Both the position numbers and the translations under genes were made by a program. From Wandonia haliotis (lineage in GTDB: Bacteria; Bacteroidota; Bacteroidia; Flavobacteriales_D; Crocinitomicaceae), in contig NZ_BAAAFH010000022.1 in NCBI RefSeq assembly GCF_039523435.1, forward strand, positions 868,001-932,000: DNA of 64,000 nt, in the 5' to 3' direction. Under the pieces are notes generated by a model. That model was not told the DNA's origin and made no database searches. It saw nothing but the letters and a program-made list of their open reading frames with translations. This document shows positions 44,323-52,593 of the stretch, one piece after another. How positions within the stretch are numbered: position 1 is the stretch's first letter; each line of letters begins with the position of its first letter.

Positions 44323-45572
44323 TATCTCAATTTCAGTGTTACGATACTTATTACTGCCAACAGAATTCCTACAATCCAGAAACGGGCTACAATTTTTGCT
44401 TCATGCATACCTAACTTCTGGTAGTGGTGATGGAGCGGAGCCATTTTGAAAATACGCCGCCCATCTCCAAATTTTTTCTTGGTGTATTTGAAATACCCCA
44501 CCTGCAGCATCACTGACAGGTTTTCGATCAGGAAAATTCCACACAATACAGGAATCAACAATTCTTTACGGATGGAAATGGCAAAAACAGCAATCATCCC
44601 TCCTAGTGCAAGACTACCCGTATCTCCCATGAACACTTGCGCCGGGTAAGCATTGTACCACAAAAATCCAATACAAGCCCCCACGAAAGCAGCAATAAAA
44701 ATCACCATCTCTTCCGCCATAGGGATATACATCACATTGAGGTAATCTGCGAAGCGGGCATTGGAACTAACATAGGCAAAGACAGCCAAAGCGATACCAA
44801 TAATTGCAGAAGAGCCTGTGGCCAATCCATCCAGACCGTCCGTCATATTAGCTCCATTTGAAACGGCAATCACGATAAAGATTACGATCGGAATGAACCA
44901 AAGCCACCCCCAGTTTGTGCTATGATCCCCTCCAAGCCAGTTGTAATTGAACTCGTTGTTTTTAACAAAAGGAATGGTAGTGGTCATGTCTTTGGTACGA
45001 ATCCACTTAAATGTTTTATTTTCCTCAAGAGAAGTATCATGAAAATGAGATACTTCCATTTCATTCGTCTGAAGCACGTAATCTTTAGGAACTTTTTTAT
45101 GCACCTGCACATCGGGATGAAAATACAGTATGGACCCGACGATCACTCCCACTCCGATTTGTCCGATTACTTTAAACTTCCCTTTTAACCCTTCTTTATT
45201 CTTCTTAAAAACTTTAATGTAATCATCCAGAAACCCAATCAACCCTAACCACACGGTTGAAATCAACATGGTAATAACATAGACGTTATCCAGTTTAGCA
45301 AACAATATGGTCGGGATAAGAATTGCACTCAGGATAATGACACCTCCCATTGTCGGGGTTCCTTCTTTTTCCTTTTGCCCCTTCAGGCCCAGATCACGCA
45401 CTGTTTCACCAATCTGCAATTTTCTCAGATAGTTAATGATTCTGCTTCCGAAAACAATTGATACTATTAGCGAAAAAATCAGTGCCATTCCGGCACGAAA
45501 CGAAATGTAGTCGAACAATCCCGCTCCGGGGAAGTCTAATTCATCCAGGTATTCAAATAAATAGTACAGCAT
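44322..45572 (-). CDS. mraY: Phospho-MurNAc-pentapeptide transferase MraY
   Basis: 416 residues, ten predicted membrane helices. Catalytic Asp pair in LIGFLDDYIKV (about 112-122), GTPTMGGVII, NGANMTDGLDGLATG (about 240-254) and the C-terminal APLHHHYQKLG. It attaches phospho-MurNAc-pentapeptide to undecaprenyl phosphate, giving lipid I. About 55 residues longer than the E. coli enzyme: the extra part (about 152-215) is a polar loop with KKVPKDYVLQTNE and FKWIRTKDMTTTIPF, in the position of a periplasmic loop; similar insertions occur in Bacteroidota. TAATG overlap with murE. Confidence 0.96.
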   Translation of the reverse strand: MLYYLFEYLDELDFPGAGLFDYISFRAGMALIFSLIVSIVFGSRIINYLRKLQIGETVRDLGLKGQKEKEGTPTMGGVIILSAILIPTILFAKLDNVYVITMLISTVWLGLIGFLDDYIKVFKKNKEGLKGKFKVIGQIGVGVIVGSILYFHPDVQVHKKVPKDYVLQTNEMEVSHFHDTSLEENKTFKWIRTKDMTTTIPFVKNNEFNYNWLGGDHSTNWGWLWFIPIVIFIVIAVSNGANMTDGLDGLATGSSAIIGIALAVFAYVSSNARFADYLNVMYIPMAEEMVIFIAAFVGACIGFLWYNAYPAQVFMGDTGSLALGGMIAVFAISIRKELLIPVLCGIFLIENLSVMLQVGYFKYTKKKFGDGRRIFKMAPLHHHYQKLGMHEAKIVARFWIVGILLAVISIVTLKLR

Positions 45573-47035
45573 TATTTCTCCAGTTTTATAAATAGTTCGT
45601 TAACAATTGCTTTATCGTCAAAGTCGTGTTTCACTCCGTTTATCTCCTGATAGGTTTCATGCCCTTTCCCTGCAACCAGAATTATATCTCCCGGTTCAGA
45701 CAAACTAATGGCCGTCTTTATAGCTTCTTTGCGATCAGTAATGGAAATTGTCTTTTTAAAATTATGACCTCCCACTCCTGCCATCATATCTTCAATAATA
45801 GCAGCCGGATCTTCTGTTCTCGGATTATCTGAAGTCAGAATAACGCGATCTCCCATTTCACACGCTATTTCAGCCATCTTCGGTCGCTTGGTTTTATCTC
45901 TGTCTCCACCACAACCAACGACTGTAAAGACCGTTTCGTTTCCCGTTCTGATATTTGCGATGGTTTTCAGTACATTCTCCAGTGCATCCGGCGTGTGCGC
46001 ATAATCAATAATCGCAGTAACACCTGTTTTACTTACCGTATATTCAAACCGCCCGTTGACCGATCCCAACTTGCTCATTTCAGTAAGTACTTCTATTTTA
46101 TCTTGTCCCAATAATTGACTTACCGCAAAAACTGCGAGTAAATTGTAGGCATTAAAATCTCCGATCAGTTTAGTCCAGACTTCTGTTCCATCAATAGAAA
46201 GTACCAATCCACTGAACTGATTCTCCAGCACCCTTAATTTATAATCCGCCATTGACCGGATTCCATACGTACTCTTTTTTGCCAGCGTGTTCTGGAGCAT
46301 CACACTACCATTTTTATCATCGGCATTTGTCAAAGCAAAAGCGGATGACGGAAGCTGATCAAAGAATGCCTTTTTCGCCTGGATATATTCTTTAAATGTT
46401 CCGTGATAATCCAGATGATCGTGCGTAATATTTGTAAACACCGCTCCCGAAAACCTAAGTCCTGCTATTCTATTCTGATGAATTGCATGCGAACTCACTT
46501 CCATAAAACAATATTCACAACCTTCTTCCACCATTTTCGCTAACAGCGTATTCAAAGCAATCGGATCGGGCGTCGTATGTGTCGAAGGAATATCTTCATC
46601 GCCAATTTTATTAACAACCGTCGAAAGGAGTCCTGACTTATAACCCAAGCCTGAAAACAGCTGATGCAACAGTGTTGTCGTTGTCGTTTTTCCGTTTGTT
46701 CCTGTAACTCCAACCAGTGTAATTTTTTCAGAGGGGTTATCGTAAAAATTAGAAGCAATTATTCCCAATGCTCTGGAAGAGTTTTCTACCACATAGTAAT
46801 TTACTCCTTCCACTACATCAATAATTTTTTCGCAAATAATAGCCCGACATCCGGCAGCAATTGCACTCCCGATATAATCATGACCGTCATTCGCCACACC
46901 CTTAACAGCAACAAAAAGAGTTCCTTCCACCGCTTTTCTCGAATCAAAAACCACTTCCCCGACTTCGTAATCAGTGGTTCCTGTCACCTCTTTCAATGCA
47001 ACTCCGTATACTATTTCTCTGACCTTTTTCATCAT
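45572..47035 (-). CDS. murE: MurE, probable meso-diaminopimelate-adding ligase
   Basis: 487 residues. FDSRKAVEGTLFVAVKG, ATP loop GVTGTNGKTTTTTLL, MEVSSHAIHQNRI, THDHLDYHGT, IIDYAHTPDALE, and the amino-acid selecting motif DNPR in LTSDNPRTEDP, which marks meso-diaminopimelate specificity as opposed to lysine. So the wall is probably of the A1-gamma type. Two ATGs in a row (47035, 47032); the TGA of ftsI overlaps the second. murF, normally next, is absent. Confidence 0.96.
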   Translation of the reverse strand: MMKKVREIVYGVALKEVTGTTDYEVGEVVFDSRKAVEGTLFVAVKGVANDGHDYIGSAIAAGCRAIICEKIIDVVEGVNYYVVENSSRALGIIASNFYDNPSEKITLVGVTGTNGKTTTTTLLHQLFSGLGYKSGLLSTVVNKIGDEDIPSTHTTPDPIALNTLLAKMVEEGCEYCFMEVSSHAIHQNRIAGLRFSGAVFTNITHDHLDYHGTFKEYIQAKKAFFDQLPSSAFALTNADDKNGSVMLQNTLAKKSTYGIRSMADYKLRVLENQFSGLVLSIDGTEVWTKLIGDFNAYNLLAVFAVSQLLGQDKIEVLTEMSKLGSVNGRFEYTVSKTGVTAIIDYAHTPDALENVLKTIANIRTGNETVFTVVGCGGDRDKTKRPKMAEIACEMGDRVILTSDNPRTEDPAAIIEDMMAGVGGHNFKKTISITDRKEAIKTAISLSEPGDIILVAGKGHETYQEINGVKHDFDDKAIVNELFIKLEK

Positions 47036-49110
47036 CTCAATTCCAGCTTTATCACCCCTCCTGCGGGAGATTTCACTCCCGGCATAATAGATTGGTGAAC
47101 GACATGTCCTGTACCGGACACTTCAACATACAACCCCTCGTTCCCCAACAGGTACAATGCGTCTTTCAATCCCATTCCTACGACATTAGGAACCAGTCCT
47201 TTTACCACTTCTCTTTTATTCAGTTCGACAAACTTTTCCTTAGCAGTTGTCGAAACCCAATCGTTTCCACTGTTCTTTTTCTTTTTAATGTGCAGGTTAT
47301 TCAAGATCATATCTAAATCTCCGCTATGTCCATCCAACGAAGGTGGTGTAACCTGCGCCAGTAATTGCTGTTCATTTATAGCTTTCTGGTACTTCAGGTG
47401 AGTTGAATACACTTTGTTTGCAATAGCTGAGAAAACAGTCCCCGAAACCTTTGACCCGTAAATATTCCTCGATGGAGCTGCAATTACTACGATACATGAA
47501 TAAATGGGATCATCTGCAGGAAAATATCCACAGAATGACGCCTGGTGCTTTAACCCTTCTTCACTATCAGGTCCTGCATCCAATCGTGAAGTACCTGTTT
47601 TTCCTGCGATCTTAAAATTCGCGGATTGCAAACTCTTCCCTGTTCCGTTTTCCACGACCCCTTCCAGACATGCTTTCAGAATATTGATTGTATTTTCTGA
47701 ACAAATATTCTGTCGCAATACCACCGGATCAAATTCCTTTTCAACAATTCCGTTTTTGCGGATCTGACTCACAAACTGCGGCTTCATAACAGTCCCGTTA
47801 TTAGCCACAGCATTATAAAACGTCAATGTCTGGAGTGGTGTTAACTGTATTTCATAGCCTATTGACATCCAGGGAATAGAAATCTTTGACCAGCTTGGGT
47901 CACCCGGTTGGTACATGGTTGGTTCTGGTTCTCCTGCAATTTCAAGCCCTAACGACTCACTAAGCCCAAATGAACGAAGGCGATCCACAAACTTCATAGG
48001 ATCATCTTTGTATGCCTCATCCACTACTCTTGCAATTACATTTGACGAAAGTTCAAATGCTCTTTTTATACTAATCCATCCGTATGCGCGGTTTCCTGTA
48101 TCATGCAATTTGGCATTATAAAAATTAAATACTCCTGTAGCCTTAACCGTATCTTCAATGTTTATTTTGCCATCCTCTAATAATGCCATAAGAGAAGCTA
48201 ACTTTATTGTTGATCCGGGGTAACTTTTTAGTCCTACAGCAAAATTGTATGTCTCAAAATATGCCCCTGACTCCGTTCTCTGTAGATTTGCAATAGCCTT
48301 GATTTTTCCTGTTTTCACTTCCATCACAATAACAGAACCATGTCGGGCATTTTCACTGATCAATTGGTTCATCAGTTCATTCTCCGCTACTTCCTGAATA
48401 TCTTTATCTATAGTTGTAACGATATCTGATCCGTCTACTGTTTCTTTCAATATTGATCCGGTAGGTTTCAAACCTGTTTCCAAACGCTGCTTTAATTCAA
48501 TCCCCTGCTCTCCGGCAAGCACTTCATCATACGCAGCTTCCAAACCTACCCGCACATCTTCGTTCACATATCCTAAAGTCCGGTGTGCAAGAATTCCGTG
48601 AGGACGTTTCCGAACGATCGTTTCTATATTATCGATTATCCCGCCTTTATTTCTCCCTTCCCGGAAAATCGGAAATGTCCGGAGCTTTTTCCTTTCTTCA
48701 TTCGTCGCTTTTCTGCGGATCAAAAGAAAACGATTACCTGAAGCACGCGCTTTTCTGATCATCTCAGCATATCCACGTGAAGATTTTTCAGGATACACTT
48801 TGCTCAACATCAAAGCCAATGAATCCAAATCCTTATCAAAGATTTCTTTTTTCACAACAGTAGGATCCATTCGAATCTCATAAAAAGAAACAGATGTAAC
48901 CAATGGATTTCCTTTATCATCCAAGATCTGCCCTCTGCGCGATTCGATAGGTACCTCCACCATTTTTATCCGCTCAGATTCTCCCACAAGGATATTATCT
49001 CTCCCTTCAACCTGGATCATAACCGTTTTGACCAACACGGTAAGCATGATGAGTACAAACCCGAAATACATCAGGTACACTTTCCATAATATGCTTTTTC
49101 TCTCTTCCAG
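47032..49110 (-). CDS. ftsI: Septal transpeptidase FtsI (class B PBP) with PASTA domain
   Basis: About 692 residues if started at the CTG at 49110. One membrane helix near the N-terminus, pedestal domain (ESRRGQILDDKGNPLVTS), transpeptidase domain with SxxK in PGSTIKLASL, SxN in FELSSNVIARV, KTG in IAGKTGTSRL, and one PASTA domain at the C-terminus (VPNVVGMGLKDALYLLGNEGL, in pieces). It cross-links septal peptidoglycan. The first usual start is a GTG at 49080 with no ribosome site, but the frame stays open and in the family the protein starts with a basic stretch before the helix; reading from CTG gives LEERKSILWKVYLMYFGF, with AAAAGGAG (49116-49123) 5 bases upstream. Confidence 0.93.
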   Translation of the reverse strand: MEERKSILWKVYLMYFGFVLIMLTVLVKTVMIQVEGRDNILVGESERIKMVEVPIESRRGQILDDKGNPLVTSVSFYEIRMDPTVVKKEIFDKDLDSLALMLSKVYPEKSSRGYAEMIRKARASGNRFLLIRRKATNEERKKLRTFPIFREGRNKGGIIDNIETIVRKRPHGILAHRTLGYVNEDVRVGLEAAYDEVLAGEQGIELKQRLETGLKPTGSILKETVDGSDIVTTIDKDIQEVAENELMNQLISENARHGSVIVMEVKTGKIKAIANLQRTESGAYFETYNFAVGLKSYPGSTIKLASLMALLEDGKINIEDTVKATGVFNFYNAKLHDTGNRAYGWISIKRAFELSSNVIARVVDEAYKDDPMKFVDRLRSFGLSESLGLEIAGEPEPTMYQPGDPSWSKISIPWMSIGYEIQLTPLQTLTFYNAVANNGTVMKPQFVSQIRKNGIVEKEFDPVVLRQNICSENTINILKACLEGVVENGTGKSLQSANFKIAGKTGTSRLDAGPDSEEGLKHQASFCGYFPADDPIYSCIVVIAAPSRNIYGSKVSGTVFSAIANKVYSTHLKYQKAINEQQLLAQVTPPSLDGHSGDLDMILNNLHIKKKKNSGNDWVSTTAKEKFVELNKREVVKGLVPNVVGMGLKDALYLLGNEGLYVEVSGTGHVVHQSIMPGVKSPAGGVIKLELR

Positions 49111-49112
49111 AA

Positions 49113-49511
49113 TTACTCCTTTTCTTCTTTTACCCGTATTACTTTCGGAGGATCAATTGATTCAATCAATCCCGTCCCTTCCAGTTTCTCCAGCAATTTC
49201 CCCCTTGCCGTCTCTTCCTGAAAACGTGCTTTTAACTCAACATAATCAGACACAATCTCATCCAATTCTGCTTCTGTCTTTATTACATTATCCGAGACTT
49301 GTTTTACATAATACCCTTTGGTAATCAACAAAAGCAAGAGCAACATTACATAGAAGATAAACCCGAGATTTTCGATCACGAATTCACGTGTAAGAAAATC
49401 TCCACTCAGGATCTGGGAAACTGTTTTTGAACCCTTCATTTTTTTTCCGGGTTTTGCATTATCAGGCTTCTCAGCTTCCTGCTGCTCTTTATCTACATAC
49501 TTATTTGACAC
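49113..49511 (-). CDS. ftsL: FtsL-like divisome protein
   Basis: 132 residues: cytoplasmic basic part (1-47), one membrane helix (about 48-66, LGFIFYVMLLLLLLITKGYY), then a periplasmic coiled coil (VIKTEAELDEIVSDYVELKARFQ, in pieces) and a charged tail. Size, topology and place between rsmH and ftsI are those of FtsL in Bacteroidota, which diverges greatly in sequence. GTG start at 49511, overlapping the rsmH stop by 11 bases. Confidence 0.82.
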   Translation of the reverse strand: MSNKYVDKEQQEAEKPDNAKPGKKMKGSKTVSQILSGDFLTREFVIENLGFIFYVMLLLLLLITKGYYVKQVSDNVIKTEAELDEIVSDYVELKARFQEETARGKLLEKLEGTGLIESIDPPKVIRVKEEKE

Positions 49512-50430
49512 CCGTGTCCAGTTTTACAGCAATTCTCAGCTTAGCACTTCGCGACCGTGAATTCCTTTCCATTTCTTCATCAGAAGGCAATATTGGTTTG
49601 CGATTCACTTCTTCGAGGGGTTTTACAATATTTCCGTAAAAGTCTTTTTCAATCTTTCCGTCAAAACTTCCCCGTTTCATAAAGTTTTTCACCAACCGAT
49701 CCTCCAATGAATGATAGGATATCACGACCAGTCTCCCCCCCGGTTTCAATACCTCTACAGCTTGTTCCAGCATTTTCTTCAACACGTTGATTTCGTCATT
49801 AACTTCAATGCGAATCGCCTGAAAAACCTGCGCAAGAAACTTATGCTCTTTTCCTTTTTGTGCAATCGGTTGAATTACTTCTTTTAGTTGCCCGGTGGTT
49901 ATTATCGGTTCAATCTGGCGCGCTCTGACGATAGCTTCAACTGTTCTTTTCAGACTCTGCACTTCTCCGTATTCGCGCAAAACACGGTACAGGTTCTCCT
50001 CATCGTATTCGTTTACTACATACCGGGCCGTCAGTTTTCCGGATTGATTCATCCGCATATCCAGCTCATCGTCCATTCGAATTGAGAACCCTCTTTCACC
50101 ACTATCAAACTGATGAGAGGAAACACCCAAATCCGCCAGTATTCCATCTACCGGAAGAAGCCCGAACATACGAAGCTGATTTTTGAGATACGCAAAATTT
50201 CCTGCAATAAACGTAAAGTTAGCTGCATCCCATGCGTTGTTTTTCGCATCCGGATCCTGATCAAAACCAATCAGATGCCCTTTTTCTCCAAGAAGTTTAA
50301 AGATTTCACGAGAATGCCCTCCTCCACCAAATGTAACATCCACATAGCGCCCGTCAGGACGAATATCCAATGCGTCAATACACTCATTCAGGAGAACCGG
50401 TATGTGGTACGTTTCTTCGTTATTCTTCAT
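49501..50430 (-). CDS. rsmH: 16S rRNA (cytosine-1402-N4)-methyltransferase RsmH
   Basis: 309 residues. Start YHIPVLLNECIDALDI, SAM loop VDVTFGGGGHSREIF, GILADLGVSSHQFDSGERGFS, AIRIEVNDEIN and VVISYHSLEDRLVKNF. It methylates N4 of C1402 in 16S rRNA. Overlaps mraZ (11 bases) and ftsL (11 bases). Confidence 0.97.
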   Translation of the reverse strand: MKNNEETYHIPVLLNECIDALDIRPDGRYVDVTFGGGGHSREIFKLLGEKGHLIGFDQDPDAKNNAWDAANFTFIAGNFAYLKNQLRMFGLLPVDGILADLGVSSHQFDSGERGFSIRMDDELDMRMNQSGKLTARYVVNEYDEENLYRVLREYGEVQSLKRTVEAIVRARQIEPIITTGQLKEVIQPIAQKGKEHKFLAQVFQAIRIEVNDEINVLKKMLEQAVEVLKPGGRLVVISYHSLEDRLVKNFMKRGSFDGKIEKDFYGNIVKPLEEVNRKPILPSDEEMERNSRSRSAKLRIAVKLDTGVK

Positions 50431-50878
50431 TTTCTAATCCACCCATTACTTCATCTGCCAAATCGGCAAAATCAGCCATGTTCGAATCAATCATGTCAAA
50501 ATAATGGTGCTTATCCCAGATCTCAATCCGGTCATTATACGCAATCAACATCACCTCTTTCGACAAACCTACCCGTTCCATATGTGTTACTGGAATATGA
50601 ATACGACCAGCAGAATCAAGCCCTACGGCTTTCGCTCCCTGATGAAACAGACGATAAAACATTCTGTTTTTCGGCTTAAAGAGATTCATCTTTGACAATT
50701 GCTCACTCAACTTATCCCATTCATTCATTGGATAAAGCGTTAAACAATCTTCAAAACCTTTATTTAACATGAAATTTTCCTGGGCAGCAGGCGAGAGTTG
50801 CTTCCTCAATCCCGAAGGAAAGAGAAAACGCCCTTTAGCATCGAGCTTCACCTCATATTCACCTACTAATCCAGCCAT
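50420..50878 (-). CDS. mraZ: Transcriptional regulator MraZ
   Basis: 152 residues with two SpoVT/AbrB-like halves: GEYEVKLDAKGRFLFPSGLRKQL and AVGLDSAGRIHIPVTHMERVGL, each with the DxxGR motif. MraZ is a ring-shaped DNA-binding protein that controls its own dcw operon by contacting short direct repeats. Such repeats lie 36-55 bases upstream (50914-50930) and again, reversed, at 51031-51050. First gene of the cluster. Confidence 0.95.
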   Translation of the reverse strand: MAGLVGEYEVKLDAKGRFLFPSGLRKQLSPAAQENFMLNKGFEDCLTLYPMNEWDKLSEQLSKMNLFKPKNRMFYRLFHQGAKAVGLDSAGRIHIPVTHMERVGLSKEVMLIAYNDRIEIWDKHHYFDMIDSNMADFADLADEVMGGLENEE

Positions 50879-50913
50879 GACTTCTAATAATGGGTAAAAT
50901 TAAGGAAGAAATC

Positions 50914-50930
50914 CCCACTTTTTACCACTT
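50914..50930 (-). promoter_or_regulatory. MraZ box pair (mraZ-proximal)
   Basis: On the minus strand AAGTGGT (50930-50924) and AAGTGGG (50920-50914), 10 bases apart start to start. Same G-T-G-G core, spacing and direct orientation as described MraZ targets. Confidence 0.65.
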
Positions 50931-51030
50931 CTTTACTCATTGTTGAAAACTTAATACGATCAAGAAGCACATAAGGTTACAAAAACAACTCAAAAAACCA
51001 TTATACACAGTACTTTTAGAGGAATAATAA

Positions 51031-51050
51031 AAAGTGGTAAAAAGTGGTAA
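51031..51050 (+). promoter_or_regulatory. MraZ box pair (distal, opposite orientation)
   Basis: Two perfect tandem copies of AAAGTGGTAA. It faces away from mraZ, toward the plus-strand gene at 51214, about 165 bases ahead of that start. Confidence 0.62.
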
Positions 51051-51213
51051 TTAAAAATCGTTTGTGAACAAATAAGGGGAGTTATCAACAGTAGAACATG
51101 CAATAAACAGCAGAAAAGACGTATTAAAAACACGCTTTCAAATCAGGAAAATCAGAGTTAAACACTCCTCTCAGGAATGGTTTATTTCGTAAATTCGACC
51201 TAAAAAATAAAAA

Positions 51214-51597
51214 ATGGTAACAGCCTGGATCGGCTCTCTGTGTATTGTACTACTTATCCTTTTTCAGGTACTACTCGCATTAGGATTCCCTCTGGGCGAA
51301 TACTCAATGGGAGGCAAGCATAAAGTATTTCCACCAATACTTCGGATTGCCAGTATTGTGTCAGCGATACTACTGAGCTTTGCTCTTTATGTTTTACTGA
51401 GTTTAGGAAACGTTATTCAACCTAACGATTTAACCACCTGGCATGACTATGCAGGCTACTCTTTTGGCAGTTATCTTTGCCTTAATACCATCCTGAATTT
51501 AGTTTCTCCAAGTAAAAAAGAACGAGCTGTTATGACACCACTATCTGCTATTCTGGCTTTTTGTTTTTTTTACACCACTTACAATGCTGCAGGATAA
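51214..51597 (+). CDS. Four-helix membrane protein of unknown function
   Basis: 127 residues with four hydrophobic helices (about 3-25, 40-65, 80-98, 105-122). Between helices 1 and 2 is a polar loop GEYSMGGKHKVFPP, between 2 and 3 QPNDLTTWHDYAGYSFG. No enzyme motif; I do not recognise the family by name. Upstream a TAAATTCG around 51196-51203 is close to a -7 element. The divergent mraZ control region lies upstream, so it may respond to MraZ. Its stop is 9 bases from the stop of the convergent unknown gene, with no hairpin between. Confidence 0.75.
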   Translation: MVTAWIGSLCIVLLILFQVLLALGFPLGEYSMGGKHKVFPPILRIASIVSAILLSFALYVLLSLGNVIQPNDLTTWHDYAGYSFGSYLCLNTILNLVSPSKKERAVMTPLSAILAFCFFYTTYNAAG

Positions 51598-51605
51598 TAC
51601 AGCAG

Positions 51606-52316
51606 CTATTCCTCGTCCTTAAAAAACCCGGAAAACACCCTTTTAATTGCCTCAGCACTTCCTGTAATAATAGGCCCCAGATAATCAACAACTGAATCAG
51701 CTACAGCTCCTCCGGCTTTATCCGCAACTTTTGTACCTAATTTCTTTACAACACCTTTCAGAACTCCCTTCAATGAGGTATCTTCTTTTGCCCCAACAGC
51801 AACAAATGCTTTCTTAATTTCCTTTTGGGAATCCTGCGGCAAATACGACTCAAAAAGTGTAACAAACGCATCTGTTGTTAGCCGAACAAGTTCGGGAGAA
51901 AAGGAACCATCCGTAATGTGATTAAGCTGCTTCAGTTTTGCCCGCAAATGATCAATGAGGTACGGGTTACCAATTTCAATTCCGATCTTATCATTGTCTT
52001 TCAAAAAAACCGGACGTTTCAGCATTTCTTTCAACTCGTCATCCAACTCCTCTTTACTTGTCTGTCTTAGCTTGGACTCATACAACAGATTTCGGGCCTT
52101 TGCACGAGTTACTCTTAGTTCTGATACCAATTCATACAAATCGGGATTCTTTTCAAAAAGACCTAATTGTTGAAGTTTCATAAAAAGGAGGATATCAAAA
52201 TCCCGTTTTGACATTGATCCATATGCAGGAGTCAGGTAGTCTTGTAATAATTCGGCAAACACTTTTTTTACCTCTTCACCACTTCGTTCATCCAGTTTCT
52301 TTAAAATATTCTGCAT
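51606..52316 (-). CDS. Uncharacterised cytoplasmic protein, helical
   Basis: 236 residues, nearly all helical, no signal peptide. N-terminal part (1-110) looks like a compact helix bundle with YGSMSKRDFDILLFMKLQQLGLF (in pieces) and LRVTRAKARNLLYES, where RVTRAKARNLL resembles an HTH recognition helix. Middle part with VRLTTDAFVTLFESYLP. The last 60 residues contain an amphipathic Gly/Ala/Lys stretch (LKGVVKKLGTKVADKAGG) followed by VVDYLGPIITGSAEAIKRVFSGFF, which could touch membranes. No family recognised. A TATATTTG on the minus strand (52399-52392) is a possible -7 element 76 bases before the ATG, without a matching -33. Confidence 0.75.
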   Translation of the reverse strand: MQNILKKLDERSGEEVKKVFAELLQDYLTPAYGSMSKRDFDILLFMKLQQLGLFEKNPDLYELVSELRVTRAKARNLLYESKLRQTSKEELDDELKEMLKRPVFLKDNDKIGIEIGNPYLIDHLRAKLKQLNHITDGSFSPELVRLTTDAFVTLFESYLPQDSQKEIKKAFVAVGAKEDTSLKGVLKGVVKKLGTKVADKAGGAVADSVVDYLGPIITGSAEAIKRVFSGFFKDEE

Positions 52317-52491
52317 GGCATTGTAAGTTCTGTTGTGTCAATTTCATAGCCCATCCCCTAATTTCATCTAAAAATGAGGTAGGGTCAATTTCAAATATAA
52401 CACTTTATTGTTATACCTATTTTCACTTGACACACCTTCTTTTTTACCTCACTTTCAGCACACAAAACGCGTGAATTAAAGTGAAAAAAAA

Positions 52492-52522
52492 TTTGCATGT
52501 ATGGGATTTTATGATACATTTG
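52492..52522 (+). promoter_or_regulatory. Strong consensus promoter of the 378-residue lipoprotein
   Basis: TTTG (52492-52495), 19 bases, TACATTTG (52515-52522). The leader is about 65 bases long and begins with a perfect palindrome GGTAGGCCTACC at 52537-52548. Confidence 0.75.
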
Positions 52523-52593
52523 GTACTCAAGCATATGGTAGGCCTACCTCTTCTTGACGAAGTCCTTTATTTACATAACTAAATTTCAAAACA

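Larger units (their letters stand above)
50879..51213. other. 335-base control region between mraZ and a divergent membrane-protein gene
   Basis: AT-rich region with two pairs of MraZ-type 10-bp repeats (50914-50930 and 51031-51050), three DnaA-box-like 9-mers (51001, 51063, 51082) and the promoters for both flanking genes. No ORF of note and no RNA gene seen. Confidence 0.6.

Noticed and set aside
50879..51213. Chromosomal replication origin in the mraZ upstream region
   Set aside because: Only three loose DnaA-like words, no dnaA or other replication gene nearby, and the transcription direction and gene content do not switch here. Kept as a low-interest observation only.
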